Source of the DNA: Paraburkholderia nodosa DSM 21604
Lineage (GTDB): Bacteria; Pseudomonadota; Gammaproteobacteria; Burkholderiales; Burkholderiaceae
Assembly (NCBI RefSeq): GCF_000519185.1
Contig: NZ_JAFA01000018.1
Span: 105,419-169,418, forward strand
Direction: 5' to 3'
Length of the DNA: 64,000 nt
Shown: piece by piece, positions 52,016 through 59,205 of the stretch
How positions within the stretch are numbered: the stretch's first letter is position 1
Layout: every line of letters starts with the position of its first letter
Translations under genes and position numbers: made by a program
Notes under the pieces: generated by a model
Told to the model about the DNA's origin: nothing
The model's database searches: none
The model's input: only the letters and a program-made list of their open reading frames with translations

Positions 52016-52657
52016 TTAAAGCGGAGGATCGATGGGGCGGCGTGGTGAGGTTGTCGGCGCGACCACGCCCATCGAAACAATATACTTGAGCGCGGCGTCG
52101 ACGGTCATGTCCAGCTCGACCACCTCGCTCTTTGGCACCATCAGGAAAAAGCCCGACGTCGGATTCGGCGTAGTCGGGACATACACGCTCACGTGATCTT
52201 CCTGCAGGTGGTTGACCACGTCGCCGCCGGGAATGCCGGTGAGAAACGCGATCGTCCACGAACCCTTGCGCGGGTACTCGATCAGGAGCGCTTTGCGAAA
52301 TGCATTGCCGTTGCTCGAAAGCAGTGTATCGGAAACCTGCTGGATGCTGCCGTACAGCGGTCCGATGATCGGAATGCGGCGCACCAGCGCGTTCCACCAC
52401 TCCACCAGCTTCTGGCCGATGAAGTTGTGCGTGAGCAGACCGACCCCGAAGATGAACGCGAGCGTAAGCACCGCGCCGAGTCCCGGCAGGCGCACACCGA
52501 ACATGCGCTCCGGCCGCCACGATTCGGGCAGCAGCAGCAGCGTCTGATCCATCGTGCCGATGACGAGGTTCAGCACCCACAGCGTGATGGCCAGCGGCAC
52601 CAGCACCAGCAGGCCGGTCAGGAATACCGATTTGAACGTCGCTTTCTTGATCGTCAT
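52016..52657 (-). CDS. DUF502 family membrane protein
   Basis: The 213-aa protein has two hydrophobic segments at about 9-34 and 60-82 and then a soluble region. The family core includes PLYGSIQQVSDTLL and VSVYVPTTPNPTSGFFLMVPKSEV. No enzymatic motif is visible; plants have homologues linked to cuticle or trafficking, but the bacterial role is unknown. ATG 52657 was chosen; the frame begins with a TTG four codons earlier. It lies between fmdB and aspS on one transcript. Confidence 0.88.
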   Translation of the reverse strand: MTIKKATFKSVFLTGLLVLVPLAITLWVLNLVIGTMDQTLLLLPESWRPERMFGVRLPGLGAVLTLAFIFGVGLLTHNFIGQKLVEWWNALVRRIPIIGPLYGSIQQVSDTLLSSNGNAFRKALLIEYPRKGSWTIAFLTGIPGGDVVNHLQEDHVSVYVPTTPNPTSGFFLMVPKSEVVELDMTVDAALKYIVSMGVVAPTTSPRRPIDPPL

Positions 52658-52714
52658 GTACACCGCCAAGCGCGGCGCCTCTCCCTGGGATTGCAGGAAT
52701 CGCGCCGCAGGTTT

Positions 52715-53074
52715 TCAGGTCGAGGCTGCCGGGCTGGGCGTGCTCGCTGGGGTGCTCGCGGCAGGCGCCGCTGCGTTCGAATCGCTGGAAGCGCTCGCGG
52801 CGCCCTCGCCGGCCGGCTTGCTGGCCTCCGACGGCGGCGCGTTTTCGCCAGCCTCCTTCGCGCCGGTCGCCGCGCCGCTCTTGCCGCCGTTGCCGCCGCG
52901 GAAATCGGTGACGTACCAGCCCGAACCCTTCAGCTGGAAGCCCGCCGCGGTGACCTGCTTGCGAAATGTGTCCGCGCCGCAGCTCGGGCACTGCGTCAGG
53001 GGCGCATCGCTCATCTTTTGGAGCACGTCCTTGTCGAAGCCGCACGACTCGCAGCGATAAGCGTAGATCGGCAT
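52715..53074 (-). CDS. FmdB-type zinc ribbon protein
   Basis: The 119-aa protein begins with the FmdB/CxxC_CXXC_SSSS domain: MPIYAYRCESCG (C8, C11) and QCPSCG (C29, C32) hold one zinc ion. After YVTDFRG (about 56-62) it continues into an Ala/Ser/Pro-rich, low-complexity tail of about 50 residues, likely disordered. The family regulates or assists unknown processes; FmdB was first seen near a formamidase gene. ATG 53074 has AGGATAGAG upstream. It is the first gene of the aspS transcript. Confidence 0.88.
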   Translation of the reverse strand: MPIYAYRCESCGFDKDVLQKMSDAPLTQCPSCGADTFRKQVTAAGFQLKGSGWYVTDFRGGNGGKSGAATGAKEAGENAPPSEASKPAGEGAASASSDSNAAAPAASTPASTPSPAAST

Positions 53075-53114
53075 GATCTCTATCCTGATGAAAATCTGAT
53101 AATTGCTTGCAAAG

Positions 53115-53150
53115 CCTTGAATTATAGCCGCAAACCAGGATCGCCCCTGG
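53115..53150 (-). promoter_or_regulatory. Probable sigma-70 promoter of fmdB-DUF502-aspS
   Basis: On the minus strand a perfect TATAAT (plus positions 53121-53126) is preceded by TGCGGC, giving an extended -10 look (TTTGCGGCTATAAT). The -35 region is weak. It is 47 bases before the fmdB ATG. Confidence 0.58.
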
Positions 53151-53241
53151 CATTTACCGGGGTTGGGTATCCAGCGCAGAGGGTCGGAGGGTTGCGGCCG
53201 CCTCAAGTCAGATGAGGGCAGGTTGTGCGCACATCAAGAGC

Positions 53242-53269
53242 GCGCGCGGCCATGCAAGGCGCCGCGCGC
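53242..53269 (-). terminator. Possible terminator after the TPMT-like gene
   Basis: GCGCGCGG (53242-53249) and CCGCGCGC (53262-53269) form an 8-bp stem 23 bases after the stop, followed on the minus strand by TCTTGATG. The T tract is poor. Confidence 0.35.
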
Positions 53270-53292
53270 ATGGCGCGAGCGCCTGAGGCAGC

Positions 53293-53943
53293 TCAAACGG
53301 GCGACGGCGCGACGTCGTTGCGGCGCCACACGAGCCAGCGCTCGCGCCCGACGAACACGGGCAGCGAGTCGGTCACGGGCTGATCGTCGGCCAACGTGAA
53401 GTATGGCGTGAGCAAGGCGTCGAGTTCGTCGCGCGCGATGGCGAACGGCGGCCCTTTGGGCGTCTCGCCAATAAAGAAGTAGCCCGCGAGCAACGCGCCG
53501 GGCTGCAACAGCTGGGCCATGCGGGTGGCGTAGCTCGCGCGCTGCGCTTTGGGCAGCGCGCACAGGAACGCGCGCTCGAACACCCAGGCCGGCGTGAACG
53601 GCGGCGTGTAGGCGTAGAAGTCCGCCTCTTCGACGACACCCGCGTACTGCCCCAGCGCCGTACGCGCGCTCGCGACCGCGGCCGGCGCGAAGTCGATGGC
53701 GCGCACCGCGCGGCCGCGCTCGGCGAGCCAGCGTGCCTCCCAGGCGTTGCCGCAGCCCGGAATCAGCACGGCGGCCTCAGGGTGCGCTGTGGCGAAAGCT
53801 TCGAACTGGCGCTGGACGCCCGCCTGATCCCACGGCGTGAAGCCGCGCGCGAAGCGCTCGTCCCAGAACGAGGGCGACGCCGGGTCGCGGGTTTCGAACT
53901 CGGGCACTTCGCCCGGTTGCGGCGGCAGGGTCGGGTCGCTCAT
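53293..53943 (-). CDS. TPMT-like SAM-dependent methyltransferase
   Basis: The 216-aa protein belongs to the thiopurine S-methyltransferase-like class I methyltransferases. The N-terminal FWDERFARGFTPWDQAGVQ and the SAM motif VLIPGCGNAWEARWLAERG (about 59-77) are typical, followed by IDFAPAAV (about 84-91). ATG 53943 has AAGGAG upstream, 28 bases after the ubiB stop. Bacterial members methylate small thiols or metalloids such as tellurite and selenium; the substrate here is not known. Position after ubiJ-ubiB suggests co-transcription with ubiquinone genes without proving a shared role. Confidence 0.83.
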   Translation of the reverse strand: MSDPTLPPQPGEVPEFETRDPASPSFWDERFARGFTPWDQAGVQRQFEAFATAHPEAAVLIPGCGNAWEARWLAERGRAVRAIDFAPAAVASARTALGQYAGVVEEADFYAYTPPFTPAWVFERAFLCALPKAQRASYATRMAQLLQPGALLAGYFFIGETPKGPPFAIARDELDALLTPYFTLADDQPVTDSLPVFVGRERWLVWRRNDVAPSPV

Positions 53944-53970
53944 CGTCTCACTCCTTGTTCTCGTGGTCCG

Positions 53971-55548
53971 TCAGCCGCCGTAGGCGAACGCGAGCCACAC
54001 GCGCGCGGCCACCATGCCCACGCCCACGGCCACGCCGAACACGAGCAGGCCCTGCAGCAGGCGATTCGTGCGGCGTTGCTCGGCGAGCATCGCGCGAATC
54101 GTCTCGTCGTTCGCGAAACCGCCCGGCTCCTGGCGGTGCAGCAGCGCCTGGTGCACGAGGCGCGGCAATTGCGGCAGCGTCTTGCTCCATTGCGGCGCTT
54201 CGATCTTGAAGCGCTCGTACCAGCCGCGCAGGCCGATCTGCTCGGTCATCCAGCGCTCGAGATAAGGCTTCGCCGTTTTCCAGAGATCGAGCTCCGGATC
54301 GAGCGAGCGCCCGAGGCCCTCGACGTTGAGCATGGTCTTTTGCAGCAGCACGAGCTGCGGCTGGATTTCCACGTTGAAGCGCCGCGAGGTCTGGAAGAGG
54401 CGCAGCAGCACCTGACCGAGCGAAATGTCCTTCAGCGCCCGGTCGAAATACGGTTCGCACACGGCGCGAATCGCGCTTTCCAGCTCTTCCACGCGCGTAT
54501 GGGGCGGCACCCACCCCGATTCGATATGCAGCGTCGCCACGCGGTGATAGTCGCGCTTGAAGAACGCGAGAAAGTTCTGCGCGAGGTAGTTCTTGTCGAA
54601 GTCCGACAGCGCGCCGACGATGCCGAAATCGAGCGCGATATAGCGGCCGAAATGCGCGGGATCGAGACTCACCTGTATGTTGCCGGGGTGCATGTCGGCG
54701 TGAAAGAAGCCGTCGCGGAACACCTGCGTGAAGAAGATCTCCACGCCCTCGCGCGCGAGCTTCGGAATGTCCACGCCCGCCGCCCGCAGCTTGTCCACCT
54801 GGCTGATCGGCACGCCGACCATGCGCTCCATCACGAGCACGTTGGCCGTGCTGAATTCCCAGTACATTTCCGGCACGAGCAACAAGTCGAGGCCCGCGAA
54901 ATTGCGGCGCAACTGGCTGCCGTTGGCGGCTTCGCGCATCAGGTCGAGCTCGTCGTGCAGGTACTTGTCGAATTCGGCCACCACTTCGCGCGGCTTCAGG
55001 CGCTTGCCGTCGGCCCACAGGCGCTCGGCCCACACGGCGATGTCGCGCAGCAGCGCGAGGTCGGAATCGATCACCGGACGCATGTTCGGGCGCAGCACCT
55101 TGATCGCCACCGGCTTGCCCGCGTGCTGGCCCGACTTCACCTTGGCGAAGTGCACCTGGGCAATCGACGCGCTCGCCACCGGCACGCGTTCGAACTCGTC
55201 GAAGATCGCGTCGACCGGCGCACCCAGCGACTTTTCGATCAGGCCGATCGCCACGGTCGATTCGAACGGCGGCACCTGGTCCTGCAGCTTGGCAAGTTCG
55301 TTGGCGATATCGGGCGGCAGCAGGTCGCGGCGCGTAGACAGCACCTGGCCGAATTTCACGAAGATCGGGCCGAGGCTTTCCAGCGCGAGACGCAGACGCA
55401 AGCCGGGCGGGTCGTCGAAGCGACGACCGATCGTGGTGATGCGCAGGAGCAGCGCCACACGCCGGTCGTTGATCCGGCTCAACATCATCTCGTCCAGGCC
55501 GAAGCGGATGACGGTGAAGAAAATCTTGAGGAAACGCAGAAAACGCAT
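53971..55548 (-). CDS. ubiB: Ubiquinone biosynthesis protein UbiB (atypical kinase family)
   Basis: UbiB is an ABC1/ADCK-type ATPase needed for the ubiquinone synthesis complex at the membrane. The 525-aa protein has the family motif KFGQVLSTRRDLLP (about 66-79, the KxGQ motif), VASASIAQVHFAKV (alanine-rich loop replacing the kinase glycine loop), and the catalytic region FFHADMHPGNIQV (about 284-296) with ALDFGIVG. Two C-terminal TM segments lie at about 495-520. It starts 18 bases after ubiJ. Complete. Confidence 0.95.
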   Translation of the reverse strand: MRFLRFLKIFFTVIRFGLDEMMLSRINDRRVALLLRITTIGRRFDDPPGLRLRLALESLGPIFVKFGQVLSTRRDLLPPDIANELAKLQDQVPPFESTVAIGLIEKSLGAPVDAIFDEFERVPVASASIAQVHFAKVKSGQHAGKPVAIKVLRPNMRPVIDSDLALLRDIAVWAERLWADGKRLKPREVVAEFDKYLHDELDLMREAANGSQLRRNFAGLDLLLVPEMYWEFSTANVLVMERMVGVPISQVDKLRAAGVDIPKLAREGVEIFFTQVFRDGFFHADMHPGNIQVSLDPAHFGRYIALDFGIVGALSDFDKNYLAQNFLAFFKRDYHRVATLHIESGWVPPHTRVEELESAIRAVCEPYFDRALKDISLGQVLLRLFQTSRRFNVEIQPQLVLLQKTMLNVEGLGRSLDPELDLWKTAKPYLERWMTEQIGLRGWYERFKIEAPQWSKTLPQLPRLVHQALLHRQEPGGFANDETIRAMLAEQRRTNRLLQGLLVFGVAVGVGMVAARVWLAFAYGG

Positions 55549-55566
55549 GTCTGGGGGGCCTGTTGA

Positions 55567-56208
55567 CTAGCGCGAGCCGCGCGGCGCAGCGCTTTGGCTC
55601 CCGCCGCTGGCCAGTGATTTTTGTTCGAGCCGCTCGATGCGCTTTTCCACGCGTGCCAGCGCATCGCGTGCGCGCGACAGTTCTTCATTGAAGCCGTCGA
55701 GTTCGGCGCGCCGCACGAGCTGCGGATTTTCGTCGAGCAGATATTCCGTGACCGAGCCGAACACGTTGCGCCCGGTGCGCAGGGCCTGCTCGCCCGCGGC
55801 GCGCGCGAGCGTGGCGATGCGTGAAGCCGGCGCGTCGCCAATCAGCTTCGCGAGGTCCTCTTCGGGCTCCCAGCGCAGATGCTCGGCGAGCTTGCCGATG
55901 ACCTGGGCAAACTCGGCATCGCCCTCGATCTTCACGTGTTTCATCACGGCCGCCTGGCCGCCCTGCACGAACGACGAGAGCGCGCCTGCGGGCAGCGACA
56001 GCGTCACATCGACGTCGCCTGCATCGTGGTCCTCGACCGCGCCCAGATAGCCGTCCGGCTGCACGAGCAGCGTGAGCACGATGGGCGGGCATGTGAGACG
56101 GGCCGTCTTGCCGGCATAAGGGGCGAGACGCTCACGGGCCCACGTTTCGCGGGCGAGCAGGTGATTGACGGCAGCGGCGAAGGGCTTGGCGGCAAGAGTC
56201 ATCGGCAT
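55567..56208 (-). CDS. ubiJ: UbiJ-like SCP2-domain accessory factor of ubiquinone synthesis
   Basis: UbiJ binds ubiquinone intermediates through an SCP2 lipid-binding domain and helps organise the Ubi complex. The 213-aa protein has the SCP2-like part at about 15-115 (LTLLVQPDGYLGAVEDH, ALSSFVQGGQAAVMKHVKIEGDAEF) and a C-terminal amphipathic helix with heptad-like charges (about 165-200). ATG 56208 is used; ATG 56202 two codons later is equally possible. It lies between a terminator and ubiB, the usual ubiE-ubiJ-ubiB order interrupted here by the Tim44-like gene. Confidence 0.85.
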   Translation of the reverse strand: MPMTLAAKPFAAAVNHLLARETWARERLAPYAGKTARLTCPPIVLTLLVQPDGYLGAVEDHDAGDVDVTLSLPAGALSSFVQGGQAAVMKHVKIEGDAEFAQVIGKLAEHLRWEPEEDLAKLIGDAPASRIATLARAAGEQALRTGRNVFGSVTEYLLDENPQLVRRAELDGFNEELSRARDALARVEKRIERLEQKSLASGGSQSAAPRGSR

Positions 56209-56248
56209 GGAATAAGAAAACCCGCTCGGGCACAAGCCCGGGCGGGTT
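56209..56248 (-). terminator. Rho-independent terminator before ubiJ
   Basis: AACCCGCTCGGGC (56219-56231) pairs with GCCCGGGCGGGTT (56236-56248) at 12 of 13 positions with a four-base loop. On the minus strand it is followed by TTTTCTTATT. It ends the Tim44-like transcript just 10 bases before the ubiJ ATG, so its tail overlaps the ubiJ leader. Confidence 0.8.
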
Positions 56249-56375
56249 CCTATTGTAACGTTCGAGCCACAGGATCGCGCCGCCGTCCTGCCCTGTCCAA
56301 TGCCGCGCGGCCGCTCGAAGGCGCCACACTCCGTGATCTGAATCAAATCACGAGACGCGCGGCCCCAGTGCTGGC

Positions 56376-57398
56376 TCAGTGAGATTCGACCTGCTGGATG
56401 CCCGCGAGCAGCCAGCCTTCGCCCGAGGTGCGCGACTTCGAGAGATTCCACACCTCGACGAACGGTGCGGCCGGCTCGCCCATGGCTTCGCGAATCAGGC
56501 CGGAGAAGCGTACGCTCGCAAGGTACTCGCTGCCGCGCTCTTCCACGCCGAGCAGGTCCGCGTTGAGCTGCACGACGTCGGTCTGGTTGGACTGCGCGCC
56601 GCGCCCCGCGAGATCGACGCGGATTTCGGCGAACATCTCGGGCGTCGTGAATTCGCGGATGTCGTCCATGTTGCCGGCGTCCCACGCGGCCTGCAGGCGC
56701 ACGAAGTAGACCTTCGCGTTACGCACGAAGGCTTCCGTGTCGAAGCCGGCCGGAATTGACGCGACGTCAGCAGCAGGCGTGTCGATGTGCGGCGTGCTCA
56801 GCGGATTGGCTTCAGGCGCGAGGTACTGCCCCGTGGGCGGCGCGGTGTAGCGCGGCTCCTGCGGCTGATATCCGCCCGATGACGAGTTCAGGCTGTTCGA
56901 CGAGTACCCGCCCTGGTACGCGGGTTCCGCGGCACGGCGGCGGCTCATGAACTTGCGGATCAGCCAGACGGCGATAAAGGCGATGATCGCGATTACGATC
57001 ATGTTGGCCATCATGCCGGCAAACGCCTCGCCAAGACCGAAGTGCGAAAGCAGCGCGGCGATGCCGAGACCGGCCGCGAGGCCCGCGATCGGCCCAAGCC
57101 AGCGATTGCGCGCCGGTGCGGGCGCAGGCGTGGGAGCCGGCGTGCCGGGAGCGCGCTGGGCCCCGGCCTGCTGCGCGGGATTCGTGGGACTGGGCTGGGC
57201 CGGCGGCGGCGTGGTGCTGCGCTGCGAGGCCACCGACGACTGCTTGCCGAAACTGCGGCCGCCACCCATGCGGCGAGCCTCCGCATCGAACGACGCGAGG
57301 CTGCCGGCAATCATCACGCCGGCAAGAGCCAGGACGCCGATTCGTCTGGCCCATGACGATGAAAGCTTTTTGGAAGCATCGATTCGGGGCTCAGACAT
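56376..57398 (-). CDS. Tim44-like domain membrane protein
   Basis: The 340-aa protein has an N-terminal hydrophobic segment (about 17-37, possible signal), a Pro/Ala/Gln-rich linker (about 55-98), two close hydrophobic segments (about 100-142), and a C-terminal Tim44-like domain (about 205-338) including AFVRNAKVYFVRLQAAWDAGNMDDIREF. The bacterial family is of unknown function and lies near ubiquinone genes in beta-proteobacteria. ATG 57398 has AAAGGAA upstream. It is 36 bases after ubiE and is followed by a terminator. Confidence 0.87.
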   Translation of the reverse strand: MSEPRIDASKKLSSSWARRIGVLALAGVMIAGSLASFDAEARRMGGGRSFGKQSSVASQRSTTPPPAQPSPTNPAQQAGAQRAPGTPAPTPAPAPARNRWLGPIAGLAAGLGIAALLSHFGLGEAFAGMMANMIVIAIIAFIAVWLIRKFMSRRRAAEPAYQGGYSSNSLNSSSGGYQPQEPRYTAPPTGQYLAPEANPLSTPHIDTPAADVASIPAGFDTEAFVRNAKVYFVRLQAAWDAGNMDDIREFTTPEMFAEIRVDLAGRGAQSNQTDVVQLNADLLGVEERGSEYLASVRFSGLIREAMGEPAAPFVEVWNLSKSRTSGEGWLLAGIQQVESH

Positions 57399-57434
57399 GG
57401 TGGAAATTCCTTTAAAGACAGTAAGTTGGGAACA

Positions 57435-58166
57435 CTAATACTTTGTGCCGACGTGTAAGGCTACCACGCCAGCTGACAAATTGTAATATTTGACGGCTTC
57501 AAGGCCGACTTGTTCCATCATCGTCTTGAGTGTTTCCTGGTCCGGATGCATGCGGATCGATTCCGCGAGGTACTGGTAGCTGTCCGCGTCCTGTGCAAAG
57601 CGCCGGCCAAGCCACGGCAGGACCTTGAACGAATACACGTCATACGCCTTCTTGAGCGGCTCCCAGACCTTCGAGAATTCGAGCACGAGCACACGGCCGC
57701 CCGGCTTGAGCACGCGACGCATCTCGGCGAGCGCGGCGTCCTTGTGCGTCATGTTGCGCAGCCCGAAAGCCACGGTCACCACGTCGAAGTAGTTGTCCGG
57801 AAAAGGAATTTTCTCGGCGTCGCAAAGCAGCGCCGGCGTGATCACGCCGTTGTCGATGAGGCGGTCGCGGCCCACGCGCAGCATCGACTCGTTGATGTCG
57901 GTGTGCCAGACCTCGCCCGTCGGGCCCGCTTTCCTCGCGAACGCCATGGAAAGGTCGCCGGTGCCGCCCGCGATGTCGAGCACCTTCGCGCCGGGCCGGA
58001 TGTTCGCCTGCGCGATCGTGAACGCCTTCCACGCGCGGTGCAGCCCGCCCGACATCAGATCGTTCATCAGGTCGTAGTTCGAGGCGACCGAGTGAAACAC
58101 GCCGGCCACCTTCTTCGCCTTGTCCTGTTCGTCGACTGTCTGATAGCCGAAGTGGGTTTTGCTCAT
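57435..58166 (-). CDS. ubiE: Ubiquinone/menaquinone C-methyltransferase UbiE
   Basis: UbiE performs the C-methylation of the benzoquinol ring with SAM. The 243-aa protein starts at ATG 58166 after GAAAGGACG; the upstream extension is not family-like. The SAM motif VLDIAGGTGDLSMAFA (about 64-79), the DINESMLRVGR segment and the family signatures FHSVASNYDLMNDLMSGGLHRAWK (about 23-46) and GLRNMTHKDAALAEMRRVLKPGGR are all present. It is the first core ubi gene here and lies 89 bases after the DUF971 gene. Confidence 0.96.
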   Translation of the reverse strand: MSKTHFGYQTVDEQDKAKKVAGVFHSVASNYDLMNDLMSGGLHRAWKAFTIAQANIRPGAKVLDIAGGTGDLSMAFARKAGPTGEVWHTDINESMLRVGRDRLIDNGVITPALLCDAEKIPFPDNYFDVVTVAFGLRNMTHKDAALAEMRRVLKPGGRVLVLEFSKVWEPLKKAYDVYSFKVLPWLGRRFAQDADSYQYLAESIRMHPDQETLKTMMEQVGLEAVKYYNLSAGVVALHVGTKY

Positions 58167-58255
58167 CGCGCTCGTCCTTTCGCGGAAGGGTGTTCTATTG
58201 GGTGCTGCGCCGCTTCTGTCAGAGAAGCGGCGGGGCTGGATCGTAACAGGAAGCG

Positions 58256-58669
58256 TCAGTGGCAGTGGCCATGCGCGGCAGGGGGCGCCGCCATGGGAGC
58301 GTCGCGCTCGACGCCCGCCGCCTTCAGGCTGGCGAAATATTCCGCCCAGAGTTCGTCCTGGCGCGTGGCGAGCTCGTAGAGCTGGTCCCACGAGTAGATG
58401 CCGGTATTGTGGCCATCGGAGAACGTGGGCTGCAGCGCGTAGTTGCCGACGCCTTCAAGCGCCGTAATCGTCACCTCGCGCTTGCCGGTCTGCAGCGTTT
58501 CCTGGCCGGGGCCGTGCCCGCGCACCTCCGCCGAGGGCGAATACACGCGCATCAGCTCGAAGGGCACGCGATAGCTCTCCCCGTTCGCATACTGGAGTTC
58601 CAGCACGCGCGAGACGGCGTGCACCACGACGCCGGTTGGCACCGGCGTATCGGATTTCAGTCCACTCAT
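58256..58669 (-). CDS. DUF971 (gamma-butyrobetaine hydroxylase N-terminal-like) protein
   Basis: The 137-aa protein has the DUF971 fold: VVHAVSRVLELQYANGESYRVPFELMRVYSPSAEVRGHG is the family opening, and YALQPTFSDGHNTGIYSWDQLYEL is the conserved close. The C-terminus ends in HGHCH, a run that could bind metal. DUF971 also forms the C-terminus of plant HCF101, an Fe-S carrier, so a link to Fe-S proteins is possible but unproven. ATG 58669 has AGGAACG upstream. It sits between the HIT gene and ubiE, a common neighbourhood in beta-proteobacteria. Confidence 0.88.
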   Translation of the reverse strand: MSGLKSDTPVPTGVVVHAVSRVLELQYANGESYRVPFELMRVYSPSAEVRGHGPGQETLQTGKREVTITALEGVGNYALQPTFSDGHNTGIYSWDQLYELATRQDELWAEYFASLKAAGVERDAPMAAPPAAHGHCH

Positions 58670-58738
58670 GATCGTTCCTGCTGTTGGACGCGCGATGGAC
58701 GCGCATTGGACGCTCACCGCCCCCCGCCCGCTCAGGCC

Positions 58739-59164
58739 TTAAGCGTGCTCCATTTCCTGTCGCACCGCGTCACGCAGCAGCGTGGCTTGCGCGCGGCGCT
58801 GGCCCAGCATCGCCTCGGACACCGTGCGCTGGCGCGGCGCCCAGACGGGCAGCGGGAAATGGGCGTCGTTCGTGAAGCGCGGAATGACGTGCCAGTGCAC
58901 GTGCGGCACCTGGTTGCCAAGGCTCGCCAGATTCACCTTCGAAGGATGCATGACGCGGCGCAGCGCACGCTCGACGGCGTACACCGCCCGCATCAGATGT
59001 TCCCGGTCGGCCGCGCCCAGGTCCGAGAATTCGGCGACGTGCGCATTCCAGATGACCCGGCAAAAGCCGGGATAGTCGGCCTCGGCAGTCGCGAGCACGA
59101 CACGCATGCGCTCGTCCTGCCACAGCACATCGCCGCCTTCCTCACTGCAGAATACGCATGTCAT
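58739..59164 (-). CDS. HIT-family nucleotide hydrolase/transferase
   Basis: The 141-aa protein has the histidine triad in PHVHWHVIPRF (His88, His90, His92) and the N-terminal CVFC pair (Cys3, Cys6) often seen in bacterial HIT proteins. Such enzymes hydrolyse AMP-conjugates such as adenosine phosphoramidates. ATG 59164 starts MTCVFCSEEGG. It lies 41 bases after the large oxidoreductase gene and 69 before the DUF971 gene. The physiological substrate is unknown. Confidence 0.88.
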   Translation of the reverse strand: MTCVFCSEEGGDVLWQDERMRVVLATAEADYPGFCRVIWNAHVAEFSDLGAADREHLMRAVYAVERALRRVMHPSKVNLASLGNQVPHVHWHVIPRFTNDAHFPLPVWAPRQRTVSEAMLGQRRAQATLLRDAVRQEMEHA

Positions 59165-59205
59165 CGTCGTCCTCGAACCCGTTCACCGAAAATTGAGCGC
59201 TGCCA

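Noticed and set aside
48186..52048. Long plus-strand frames opposite clsB and aspS
   Set aside because: No domains; explained by codon bias of the minus-strand genes.
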